Of a stretch of DNA of 24,045 nt, positions 1 through 5,743 are shown in pieces. Numbering within the stretch: position 1 is the stretch's first letter; every line of letters starts with the position of its first letter. A program made the translations under genes and the position numbers. The DNA is from an uncultured bacterium (lineage in GTDB: Bacteria; Bacillota; Clostridia; Christensenellales; HGM11417): NCBI GenBank assembly GCA_905215695.1, contig CAJMQN010000014.1, forward strand, positions 1 through 24,045, given 5' to 3'. Under the pieces are notes generated by a model. The model ran no database searches. It was not told where the DNA came from and was given only the letters and a program-made list of their open reading frames with translations.

Positions 1-55
1 GGACGCGGCAGACGGCAAGAAGTCCAAGTAAGACTTCTGCATCATTCCTTCGCGC
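1..55 (+). repeat. 55-bp exact direct repeat, copy 1
   Basis: Bases 1-55 are identical to 294-348, with an offset of 293. The match stops at base 56 (C here, G in copy 2). In copy 2 this sequence is the natural 3' end of the surface-protein gene plus the bases after its stop. In copy 1 it runs abruptly into the middle of the last domain. An overlap of exactly 55 bases at the first base of a contig is what a de Bruijn assembler run with k=55 can leave, so an artefact is the simplest reading. Confidence 0.85.
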
Positions 56-324
56 CCAAGTATCTCGGGATCTATGAGGTGCGTTACAACGCCAAGGATT
101 CGGCGGGCAACGAGGCAAAAGAAGTCGTTCGTAGCTTTGAGGTTGTCAAGTCCTCGAGTACGGTCACCTCGGGCGGAACGTCCTCGGGCGGATTCCATAT
201 GAACACGCTCTCCATTGTATTCCTTTCGATTGCCGGCGCTTGCGCGGTTGCGATCGTGGTGTTACTCTGCGTCAAGCCCAAGGAAAAGGACGAGGACGCG
301 GCAGACGGCAAGAAGTCCAAGTAA
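1..324 (+). CDS. C-terminus of a membrane-anchored Ig-like surface protein (5' partial)
   Basis: The frame is open from base 1 to the stop at 322-324. The reliable part begins near base 56: an Ig/cadherin-like last strand (YEVRYNAKDSAGNEAKEVV), a Ser/Thr/Gly linker, one hydrophobic segment (about TLSIVFLSIAGACAVAIVVLL) and a charged tail rich in Lys, Asp and Glu. This is the usual C-terminal anchor of a large exported Bacillota surface protein: extracellular domains, one membrane helix, short cytoplasmic tail. No LPXTG sortase motif is visible. Bases 1-55 duplicate the gene's own 3' end in another frame (see the repeat entries), so the residues they encode are probably not real. An internal ATG at 79 is not a credible start because it would cut the last domain. 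The ligand is unknown. Confidence 0.7.
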   Translation, partial: GRGRRQEVQVRLLHHSFAPKYLGIYEVRYNAKDSAGNEAKEVVRSFEVVKSSSTVTSGGTSSGGFHMNTLSIVFLSIAGACAVAIVVLLCVKPKEKDEDAADGKKSK

Positions 325-348
325 GACTTCTGCATCATTCCTTCGCGC
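294..348 (+). repeat. 55-bp exact direct repeat, copy 2 (authentic context)
   Basis: This is the second copy of the 55-bp sequence found at 1-55. It contains the last codons and stop of the surface-protein gene and the first 24 bases of the following intergenic region. It sits in a coherent reading frame and is therefore the genuine copy. Confidence 0.85.
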
Positions 349-385
349 GGGAACTATCAGCGCATTCGATGAATTTAAAAGAACT

Positions 386-428
386 TTCATTGCGGTTTCA
401 CGGAATCTTCACAGATATCTTTTATAAT
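386..428 (+). promoter_or_regulatory. tentative Pho-like promoter with no gene behind it
   Basis: Three hexamers lie at an exact 11-bp period: TTCATT (386-391), TTCACG (397-402) and TTCACA (408-413). The Bacillus-type Pho box is TT(A/C/T)A(C/T)A repeated every 11 bp; these match 5, 5 and 6 of 6 positions. A perfect TATAAT follows at 423-428. The gap from the last repeat to the -10 is 9 nt, unlike the 31-32 nt at the other two Pho-like sites in this window, so this could be coincidence. Downstream, 429-595 holds no convincing gene. Confidence 0.35.
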
Positions 429-538
429 GAGACCATAGATGAGAGCTCGAGGAGTTCCGTCTAAATCTGAACGGAGGTGCGGAAACAGACATTCATCGAC
501 TAAAAATTCAGACAAATCCTAAAACATAATCCCCAAAC

Positions 539-587
539 GGGAAGGCGGTCGGCCAATCGGGTCGGCTGCCTTCCCATTTTCTGCCCT
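539..587 (+). terminator. possible imperfect hairpin terminator
   Basis: GGGAAGGC (539-546) pairs perfectly with GCCTTCCC (568-575). A short inner GCC/GGC stem can form in the loop, and T-rich sequence follows. It would end a transcript started at about 435. The T-tract is interrupted (ATTTTCTGCCC), so the call is only moderate. Confidence 0.4.
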
Positions 588-595
588 TTTGCGGC

Positions 596-624
596 TTGAC
601 AACGGGGACGGGTTTTGATATACT
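596..624 (+). promoter_or_regulatory. strong sigma-A promoter of the tRNA-Ser gene
   Basis: TTGACA (596-601), a 17-nt spacer and TATACT (619-624), with an extended -10 TG at 616-617. The predicted start is near 631, about 15 nt before the tRNA. The same TTGACA-17-TATACT core occurs before recX and before the surface-protein operon. Confidence 0.85.
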
Positions 625-645
625 ATTAGACAGTTCCCGGATTGC

Positions 646-733
646 GGAAAGATGGCAGAGTGGTCGATTGCGGCGGTCTTGAAAACCGTTGAGGCGCGAG
701 CCTCCGGGGGTTCGAATCCCTCTCTTTCCGCCA
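646..733 (+). tRNA. tRNA-Ser (anticodon UGA)
   Basis: The acceptor stem GGAAAGA (646-652) pairs with TCTTTCC (723-729). The discriminator is G730 and the encoded CCA is 731-733. The anticodon loop CTTGAAA (678-684) gives anticodon TGA at 680-682, which reads UCA and other UCN codons. A long variable arm (around GAGGCGCGAGCCTC) and the T-loop TTCGAAT are present, as expected for a class II serine tRNA. It has its own promoter and terminator. Its 3' end borders a serine-recombinase remnant, which marks this tRNA as the likely integration target. Confidence 0.97.
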
Positions 734-736
734 CAA

Positions 737-778
737 GCACCCAATTTGAACCCAATCGGTTGAAATTGGGCGCTTTTT
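737..778 (+). terminator. Rho-independent terminator of tRNA-Ser
   Basis: CCCAATTT (740-747) pairs with AAATTGGG (763-770), extended by GC/GC pairs at 737-738 and 772-773 around one mismatch. A T5 run follows at 774-778. It lies 4 nt after the CCA end. Confidence 0.85.
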
Positions 779-1159
779 CTATTTGTGCGGTATTCGCACA
801 ATTCGGTTAATTCACTTTTATCGAGTTTAACTTTCGTCGGCGTGTTCGGCGAAGTGTTGTAGAATATATAAACACAATCGTCGAATAACACCACGCGGTA
901 TATGAACGAGTTAAAAAATTCGTTCTTTTCTTCATCGTTTTGGTATTGTTTTCTCGCAAAGTAAGTTAAGAATGCCTTTACTTTATCAACATCAAGCGGC
1001 TGTATTTGCCGTGCTTTTTCTACCGCAATTTTGCTTTCCACTTCGTCGCTTTGCCGTTCCAATTCAAGTAATTTTTCTTTCGTGGACTTAGTAACAATGC
1101 CCGCGGCAATCGCCGAAAGAAAACCGTCTATCGCTTTTTGCACTTGCTTTTGTTCCTTT

Positions 1160-1725
1160 TCGAGCAGTGCAAAGCCGGTGAAATTCCTGCCGCCGCGATG
1201 TATGTGGAGGGAATCAAGACCGCTGGTTTTACTATGCTAGTGACCCGTGACCTCGAAGCCGCAAAGAAGTATTGTCGCGCGAGGTACCTTGGACAGAAAA
1301 CGAAGCGTTTTGGTCTGATTTCCTCCTCAAAGGAAGATCGGTTTATGCGGTCATATGGGATAGACAACAGTTTTCAGGCGACGTCGCTCAGGAATTTGGA
1401 TATCGGAAAATGGTTCAACACGGATGCGAGCAGTGGAGTTTCATGCTGCAATTTAGAAAAGGTAGTGACGGAATTTGGCTGTCAGGGGTTAGAGTTGGAT
1501 TTACCCATAGTCTGTTGGGGACCGGATATGAAATGGAATGGAACCGCTTGGGAACCCTACAGACCCTATCAATCCCTTGACAGTGATGACAATGTCTATC
1601 GAGCGAATAGCTATCGGGTATTGTTGACGAGAGGACGGGACGGATTCATCGTCTTTGTCCCGGACAATCCTGTGCTCGACGGCGTGTATCAACTCTTTAC
1701 ACAATTGAAAATAGATACCCTTTGA
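1160..1725 (+). pseudogene. DUF2075-type helicase/ATPase, C-terminal fragment
   Basis: The frame ending at the stop 1723-1725 carries the C-terminal half of a DUF2075 (schlafen/UvrD-like superfamily 1) protein. Recognisable blocks are TRDLEAAKKYCRARY, GLISSSKE, SYGIDNSFQ, the CCNLEKVVTEFGCQGLELD block with IVCWGPDMKWNG (helicase motif V region) and YRVLLTRGRDGFIVFVP (motif VI with its arginine). The N-terminal half with the Walker A P-loop is missing, because homology starts at about 1165, exactly where the opposing recombinase homology also ends. DUF2075 proteins are common on mobile and defence-rich regions. This one should be inactive unless a missing 5' part exists elsewhere. An ATG at 1138 opens the frame but lies in recombinase-derived sequence and is not a real start. 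Confidence 0.72.
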
Positions 1726-1789
1726 GGCAAATGATGGTTGTCAGATTTGCAGAGAACACGCTATTATCAAAGGAATTCAACAGCTCCCT

Positions 1790-1818
1790 TTGACAGGAGT
1801 ACTTTGAAATGTTATACT
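1790..1818 (+). promoter_or_regulatory. strong promoter directly abutting recX
   Basis: TTGACA (1790-1795), a 17-nt spacer and TATACT (1813-1818), with extended -10 TG at 1810-1811. The predicted start is at about 1825, which is the A of the most likely recX ATG. The Shine-Dalgarno-like AGGAG at 1796-1800 lies inside the spacer and would not be transcribed. Confidence 0.75.
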
Positions 1819-1824
1819 ATGCGT

Positions 1825-2448
1825 ATGGGAATCATTACGGGGCTCTCGCCGCAGAAGAAAATCAAGGACCGTTTCAACCTCTATGTGGACGGTGAATTTC
1901 TGTGCGGAATCAATCTTGAGAGTATTGTCAAACATCATCTGAAAGAGGGTATGGAGGTCAACGGGCAGGCGCTCCTTCGGGCAGTGTTCGAGAGCGACTG
2001 TACGGACGCTTTCGAGCGCGGCGCAGACTACGTGGGGCGGGGCAGGCGTACCGAGGCGGAGATGAGAAAATATCTGCTCTCCAAAGGATATTCGGAGAAA
2101 GTCGCTGACTTCGCGGTCGAAAAGCTCAAGAGTTATCGCTACGTGGACGACGGGGAATGGCTTTCGAGTTACTTTTCCTATCACGTCTCCGGGAAGGGAC
2201 GGTTTAAAATCCGGCAGGAACTCAAGCTCCGCGGAATCCCGGACGAGCTCGCCGAGGAGCGGCTCGCCGCGTTTTCGGAGGACCCGGAGGAGGCGGAAGC
2301 GCTCGGACGCAAGTTCATGCGCGGGCGGGTGTATGACCAAAAGTCAAAAGCCGCGCTCTGGCGGCACCTTTCGGGAAAAGGATATGAGCGAGACACCGTA
2401 TCCCGTGCCGTTTCGGCAATCTTTCGGGGCGGAGAGTTTGAGGAATGA
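1825..2448 (+). CDS. recX: RecX regulatory protein
   Basis: RecX binds RecA filaments and limits their growth in the cytoplasm. From the chosen start the protein is 207 aa, normal for the family. It opens MGIITGLSPQKK with the conserved DRFNLYVDGEF strand, then shows the three-helix repeats of RecX, including YVGRGRRTEAEMRKYL, a GY-x-VADFAVEKL helix, YVDDGEWLSSYF and LKLRGIP. The frame is open further upstream (from 1738), but that stretch lacks RecX similarity. ATG at 1819 is also in frame but would lie before the predicted transcription start. No ribosome binding site fits either ATG, so translation may be leaderless. The last codons overlap the birA start (ATGA), so the two genes are probably cotranscribed and coupled. 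Confidence 0.88.
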   Translation: MGIITGLSPQKKIKDRFNLYVDGEFLCGINLESIVKHHLKEGMEVNGQALLRAVFESDCTDAFERGADYVGRGRRTEAEMRKYLLSKGYSEKVADFAVEKLKSYRYVDDGEWLSSYFSYHVSGKGRFKIRQELKLRGIPDELAEERLAAFSEDPEEAEALGRKFMRGRVYDQKSKAALWRHLSGKGYERDTVSRAVSAIFRGGEFEE

Positions 2449-3398
2449 GAAGATTCGATAAGACCTTTTTGGTTTTAAAAAAACTCAATGAGAGCGAGGA
2501 CTATGTCTCCGGGCAGGCGCTCGGGGAGATGCTCGGAATCAGCCGCGCGGGCGTTCTGCGGCACATTGAGAAACTGCGGAAAATGGGGTATGTCATCGAC
2601 TCGGAGAGCCGCAAGGGGCACAGATTGCTCGGCGGCGAGGTCTATTCGGCGTACTCGGTCGAGCTGTCGATGCGGCACTTTCTACCCGTCACCTTCCTCG
2701 AGGAGACTTCCTCGACAAACGACGTTGCAAAGCGGCTCGAGGGGGCTGCGGGCGTAGTCATTGCGGCGAGACAGACCGCGGGCAGGGGCAGGAAATCCCG
2801 CGCGTTTGCCTCCGACGAGGGGGGCGTCTATCTTTCGGCGTGGTTTACCCCCGCGTACTTCGGGGACCGTCCGCTCGCGCCCAAAGAGGCGGTCAAATCC
2901 GTGCTCTTTGCGGGGCTTGCGGTGTGCCGCATGCTGGACAGTTTCGGGGTCAAGGGCGCGCTCAAGTGGCCCAACGACGTGCTTGTAGGGGGACGGAAAT
3001 TGACGGGAATCCTCTCGGAGATGGTCGCATCTACAGAGGAAATCGACCGAATCGTCGTGGGAATCGGCACAAACGTCGATAACGACCCGGGACTGCCTGG
3101 GGCGGTCTCTCTGTCCGAGCTCAAGGGAATGCGGATTGACCGGAGCGAGGTCGCGGCAAAGATTTCGGATGCCCTTGTCGATATTTTCCGCGAGTTCTTT
3201 GCAGAGGGCTTCGAGCCGCTTCGAAGGGAATATCTCTCCCGCTCCTGTACGGTGGGACGGGAGGTGTTCGTCGAGGACGGGACGGCAAGGTACGAGGCGC
3301 GGGCGCTGGACGTGGACGGGGACGGGTTTCTCGTGGTGGAACGCGGGGGCGCGCGGGAGCGCGTCGTTGTGGGCGACGTGACCGTTCGCGCGAAATAG
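2445..3398 (+). CDS. birA: bifunctional biotin-protein ligase / biotin repressor
   Basis: BirA makes biotinyl-AMP and transfers biotin to a lysine of carboxyl-carrier proteins; with its N-terminal domain it can also repress biotin genes. The protein has 317 aa. A winged helix-turn-helix is at about residues 20-60 (ALGEMLGISRAGVLRHIEKL). The ligase domain has SSTND (89-93), the adenylate loop GRGRKSR (113-119), KWPND (174-178), GGRKLTGIL (182-190) containing the catalytic lysine, and GIGTNV (206-211). A small C-terminal SH3-like domain follows (about 265-317). It starts 4 nt inside recX and ends 9 nt before acpS, so it is inside an operon. Nothing appears damaged. The presence of the HTH predicts a biotin operator elsewhere in the genome; none is visible here. 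Confidence 0.95.
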   Translation: MRRFDKTFLVLKKLNESEDYVSGQALGEMLGISRAGVLRHIEKLRKMGYVIDSESRKGHRLLGGEVYSAYSVELSMRHFLPVTFLEETSSTNDVAKRLEGAAGVVIAARQTAGRGRKSRAFASDEGGVYLSAWFTPAYFGDRPLAPKEAVKSVLFAGLAVCRMLDSFGVKGALKWPNDVLVGGRKLTGILSEMVASTEEIDRIVVGIGTNVDNDPGLPGAVSLSELKGMRIDRSEVAAKISDALVDIFREFFAEGFEPLRREYLSRSCTVGREVFVEDGTARYEARALDVDGDGFLVVERGGARERVVVGDVTVRAK

Positions 3399-3407
3399 GA
3401 GAACAAA

Positions 3408-3740
3408 ATGCTTGGCGTGGATATTGTGGAAATCGATCGTCTGCGGGAGATGGAGAATTTCGAGGGATTTTGCAAAAAGGTCTTTTCTGCCGCGGAACTC
3501 GAATATATCCGGACAAAGGAACCCTATGAAACCGCGGCGGGTCTTTGGGCGGCAAAAGAGGCGGTGGCAAAGGCGCTCGGAACAGGTTTTTCGGGCGAGT
3601 TCTCCCCGAAGTCCGTTGAAATCGCGCACGACGCGTCGGGCGCGCCCTCTGCGCGGGCGGGGGAATTTGCATTTGAAATTTCCATTTCGCACGAGCGGCG
3701 CTATGCCGTCGCGGTGGCGATGAGGAGAACGCGGGACTGA
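3408..3740 (+). CDS. acpS: holo-[acyl-carrier-protein] synthase
   Basis: AcpS transfers the 4'-phosphopantetheine arm of CoA to the serine of apo-ACP, activating it for fatty-acid synthesis. The protein is 110 aa, at the short end of the usual range of about 115-125. Visible motifs are GVDIVEIDR (3-11) with the Mg-binding Asp5, WAAKEAVAKALGTG (47-60) with the metal-ligand Glu51, and ISISHE (91-96). It is preceded by AGGAGA at 3397-3402, five bases before the ATG and overlapping the birA stop. nnrD follows after 10 bases, the gene order common in Bacillota (acpS then nnrD). Confidence 0.95.
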   Translation: MLGVDIVEIDRLREMENFEGFCKKVFSAAELEYIRTKEPYETAAGLWAAKEAVAKALGTGFSGEFSPKSVEIAHDASGAPSARAGEFAFEISISHERRYAVAVAMRRTRD

Positions 3741-3750
3741 CGGAGGCGGT

Positions 3751-5151
3751 ATGGAAAAGATTGTGAGAGCCGCGGATATGCGAACCTGCGACGCCGCGGC
3801 GATTGCCGGCGGAGTTTCGCAGGAGGAACTGATCGGACGGGCGGCGTCCGCGCTCGCGGCGGGCGTTTCCGCGCTCCGCGGAGAGAGCGGACTGCCCGTC
3901 GTTTTTTTCTGCGGAAAGGGAAACAACGGCGGCGACGGCAGAGCGGCGGCGGAGATTCTTCGCGGGCAGGGGGCAGACGCAATCGCGATAGACGCCTTTT
4001 CCGCTCTGCCCGAATTTCCAAAGCAATACATTGCGGTGGACTGCGTGTTCGGGACCGGATTTCACGGGCGCGTGCCCGCGGCGCTTGCGCCCGTCTTCGG
4101 GGCGATGTCGCGGGGGGAACGGGTGCTTGCCTGTGACATTCCGAGCGGACTTGATGCGGACACCGGAATTGCGGACCCTCTGACCGTGCCCGCGCACGCG
4201 ACGGTTACCTTCGCCGCGTACAAGTACGGACACTTCTTCGGGAGCGGAAAGGACTTCTGCGGGAAGGTTTCGCTCGCGGACATCGGCGTGCCCGTGCGGA
4301 CGGACTTTTCGGAACTCGTCTCGGGGGAAGCGGTCGGGGGGATTTTCCCGAAGCGCAGAAACGACTGCCACAAGGGGAGCTTTGAAAAGGTCTTTCTCGT
4401 GGGCGGGAGTATGGAATATCAGGGCTCGGTGGCAATCACCGCGCTTGCGGAAGCCGCCCTGCGGTCGGGCTGCGGCTATGCGACCGTGGTCTGTCCCAAA
4501 AATCTGAAATCGCTGTCCTGTCTCGAAAACACCTTCCGGTTCTGCGGCGAGGATGCGCTCGTCTTCGACGAGGATACGCTTTCGGAGGCGGCGCGGGCGG
4601 ATGTCGTCGTCTGCGGCATGGGAATGGGACAGGGGAAAGAGTGCGAAAAGATTGTGTCCTATCTGATTCGGCGCGCAAAGAAGCTGATTTTGGATGCGGA
4701 CGCCCTGAATCTTCTCGCCCGGCACCCGGAATGGCTCGCGGAAAAAGGGGGCGAGGTGTATCTGACCCCGCACCCGGGAGAATTTGCCCGACTGTGCGAA
4801 AAGAGCGTCGCTGAGGTGCTCGCAGACCCCGTGGGGCTTGCGGACCGCTATGCCGCGGCGCATGGGGTCGGGGTGCTCTTAAAGGGCGTTTCGAGCTATA
4901 TCACGGACGGGAAAACGCGCTATGTCAGCGCGTCGGGATGTCCCGCGCTCGCAAAGGCGGGGAGCGGGGACGCGTTGTCGGGTTTTTGCGCGGTGCCCGT
5001 CGCGCGGGCGGGGCTCTTCGGACTGGCGGCGGGAAGTTTTTTGCACGGCGCCTGCGCGGTGCTTGCCCAAGACGAACTCACTTCGCACGGGGTACTCGCG
5101 AGCGACCTGCCGCGGTATCTGCCCCGCGTCCTTGCGGGGCTCGGGGTATAA
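3751..5151 (+). CDS. nnrD: bifunctional NAD(P)H-hydrate epimerase / ADP-dependent dehydratase
   Basis: This enzyme repairs hydrated NAD(P)H. The N-terminal YjeF_N domain epimerises the R form to the S form. The C-terminal ribokinase-like domain dehydrates S-NAD(P)HX using ADP or ATP. The protein has 466 aa. The N domain (about 1-200) carries GKGNNGGDG (55-63) and DIPSGLDADTG (129-139). The C domain (about 205-466) carries the GGS loop (218-220), LILDADALN (312-320), LTPHPGEF (338-345) and the nucleotide-binding GSGDALSG (404-411). The standard motif is GAGD; here it is GSGD, a conservative change. It begins 10 bases after acpS. Clostridial genomes often carry alr and a mazE-like antitoxin between nnrD and mazF; here mazF follows after only 92 bases. 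Confidence 0.95.
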   Translation: MEKIVRAADMRTCDAAAIAGGVSQEELIGRAASALAAGVSALRGESGLPVVFFCGKGNNGGDGRAAAEILRGQGADAIAIDAFSALPEFPKQYIAVDCVFGTGFHGRVPAALAPVFGAMSRGERVLACDIPSGLDADTGIADPLTVPAHATVTFAAYKYGHFFGSGKDFCGKVSLADIGVPVRTDFSELVSGEAVGGIFPKRRNDCHKGSFEKVFLVGGSMEYQGSVAITALAEAALRSGCGYATVVCPKNLKSLSCLENTFRFCGEDALVFDEDTLSEAARADVVVCGMGMGQGKECEKIVSYLIRRAKKLILDADALNLLARHPEWLAEKGGEVYLTPHPGEFARLCEKSVAEVLADPVGLADRYAAAHGVGVLLKGVSSYITDGKTRYVSASGCPALAKAGSGDALSGFCAVPVARAGLFGLAAGSFLHGACAVLAQDELTSHGVLASDLPRYLPRVLAGLGV

Positions 5152-5243
5152 AGTCCTCTTTTTTTGTCAATCATCCTCTCCGATAAAAACTTATTTCGCG
5201 AGGTCGGCATACAATGTTAATATCAAACGGTGAGGATAAAAAT

Positions 5244-5600
5244 ATGATCAGACGAGGCGAACTCTACTATGCTGATCTGAGTCCGGTAGTAGGGAGCGAA
5301 CAGGGAGGAATCCGCCCGGTGCTCGTCTTGCAGAACGATGTGGGAAACAAGTACAGTCCGACGATCATAGCGGCTGCAATCACGAGCCAGCTCGGCAAGG
5401 CGAAACTGCCCACGCACGTGGAGCTTGCCGCCGAGAAATTCGGTCTTCCCAAGGACTCCGTCGTACTCCTGGAACAGATCCGGACGCTCGACAAACGGAG
5501 ACTCAAGGAGAGAATCGGCGCCCTCGACAATGCGATTATGAGCAAAGTCAACGGCGGACTTCTCATCAGTTTGGGCTTTCAGAGCAACTATATTCAATAA
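5244..5600 (+). CDS. mazF: MazF/EndoA (PemK-family) mRNA interferase, apparently without its antitoxin
   Basis: This 118-aa protein matches the MazF/EndoA toxin family, ribosome-independent ribonucleases that cut single-stranded mRNA at short motifs. Typical parts are RRGELYYADLSPVVGSEQGG at the N-terminus, RPVLVLQND, the PTIIAAAITSQ strand, LPTHVEL, the SVVLLEQIRTLDK block and a C-terminal LGF. The conserved arginine of the RP pair and the TS pair are present, so it looks intact. The start is ATG 5244 with GGTGAGG at 5229-5235; the in-frame ATG at 5214 lies before this site. A possible TACAAT -10 lies at 5210-5215 without a clear -35. No antitoxin ORF fits in the 92-bp upstream gap, and downstream is a terminator and pstS. 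Confidence 0.9.
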   Translation: MIRRGELYYADLSPVVGSEQGGIRPVLVLQNDVGNKYSPTIIAAAITSQLGKAKLPTHVELAAEKFGLPKDSVVLLEQIRTLDKRRLKERIGALDNAIMSKVNGGLLISLGFQSNYIQ

Positions 5601-5636
5601 GAGACCTGCAAACGACCTTTGCGGGTCTCTTTTTTC
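5601..5636 (+). terminator. Rho-independent terminator after mazF
   Basis: A 12-bp stem with one GT wobble, GAGACCTGCAAA (5601-5612) with TTTGCGGGTCTC (5618-5629), a 5-nt loop and a T-rich tail. It starts directly after the mazF stop and separates the recX-mazF block from the phosphate locus. Confidence 0.93.
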
Positions 5637-5664
5637 TTTACACAATCTTTACAAAGTCTTTACA
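5637..5664 (+). promoter_or_regulatory. Pho box of pstS (three perfect 11-bp-spaced repeats)
   Basis: TTTACA occurs at 5637-5642, 5648-5653 and 5659-5664, separated by exactly 5 nt each time. The Bacillota PhoP/PhoB consensus is TT(A/C/T)A(C/T)A with 5-nt gaps; all three copies match fully. The first repeat overlaps the T-tract of the mazF terminator. The array lies upstream of the pstS -10 and points to activation by the PhoB encoded at 9958. Confidence 0.85.
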
Positions 5665-5696
5665 GAAAAGTGATTTTTTCATCTTTGCGTTTTTGG

Positions 5697-5702
5697 TATG
5701 AT
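5697..5702 (+). promoter_or_regulatory. -10 element of the pst promoter
   Basis: TATGAT at 5697-5702, with a predicted start near 5709 and a leader of about 35 nt to pstS. A T-run replaces a proper -35 hexamer at the expected distance, as is usual for activator-dependent Pho promoters. Confidence 0.6.
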
Positions 5703-5743
5703 AGGAGGCGTAGAGAAGAAATTATTTTTTTAGGAGAAGACAT

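Larger units (their letters stand above)
508..1167 (-). pseudogene. large serine recombinase, C-terminal fragment
   Basis: Read on the minus strand, about 1167 down to about 740 encodes the coiled-coil and end domain typical of large serine recombinases of clostridial integrative elements. It starts with EKEQKQVQKAIDGFLSAI and a KST-KEKLLELE helix and ends with DEEKNEFFNSFIYRVVLFDD and IFYN. The catalytic N-terminal resolvase domain, with its Ser nucleophile, and the zinc ribbon are absent. Upstream in frame the homology ends near 1165 and a stop follows at 1237-1239. From about 735 down to 508 the frame merely reads the antisense of the tRNA-Ser terminator and gene (GIRTPGG, then RRNRPLCHLS), so the true C-terminus is uncertain. 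The fragment cannot catalyse recombination. Its base composition is more AT-rich than its neighbours, consistent with mobile origin. Confidence 0.75.

Noticed and set aside
439..522. 27-codon ORF behind the Pho-like promoter at 386-428
   Set aside because: No ribosome binding site, basic and low-complexity product, and only a few bases after the predicted start. I could not support it as a gene.
1738..1824. Upstream extension of recX (start at 1738)
   Set aside because: These residues lack RecX similarity and the promoter at 1790-1818 lies within them.
2682..4863. Long minus-strand open frames (2682-4031 and 3121-4863)
   Set aside because: Translations are Arg/Pro/His-rich with no family similarity. 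They lie opposite birA, acpS and nnrD, which have clear motifs. They are GC-rich shadows.
5121..5140. GCCCCGC/GCGGGGC hairpin at the end of nnrD as a terminator
   Set aside because: The T-run lies about 18 nt further on and does not follow the stem, so it does not fit an intrinsic terminator.
5152..5243. Hidden antitoxin ORF upstream of mazF
   Set aside because: The gap is 92 bases; no frame offers a start with a plausible 60-90-codon antitoxin.
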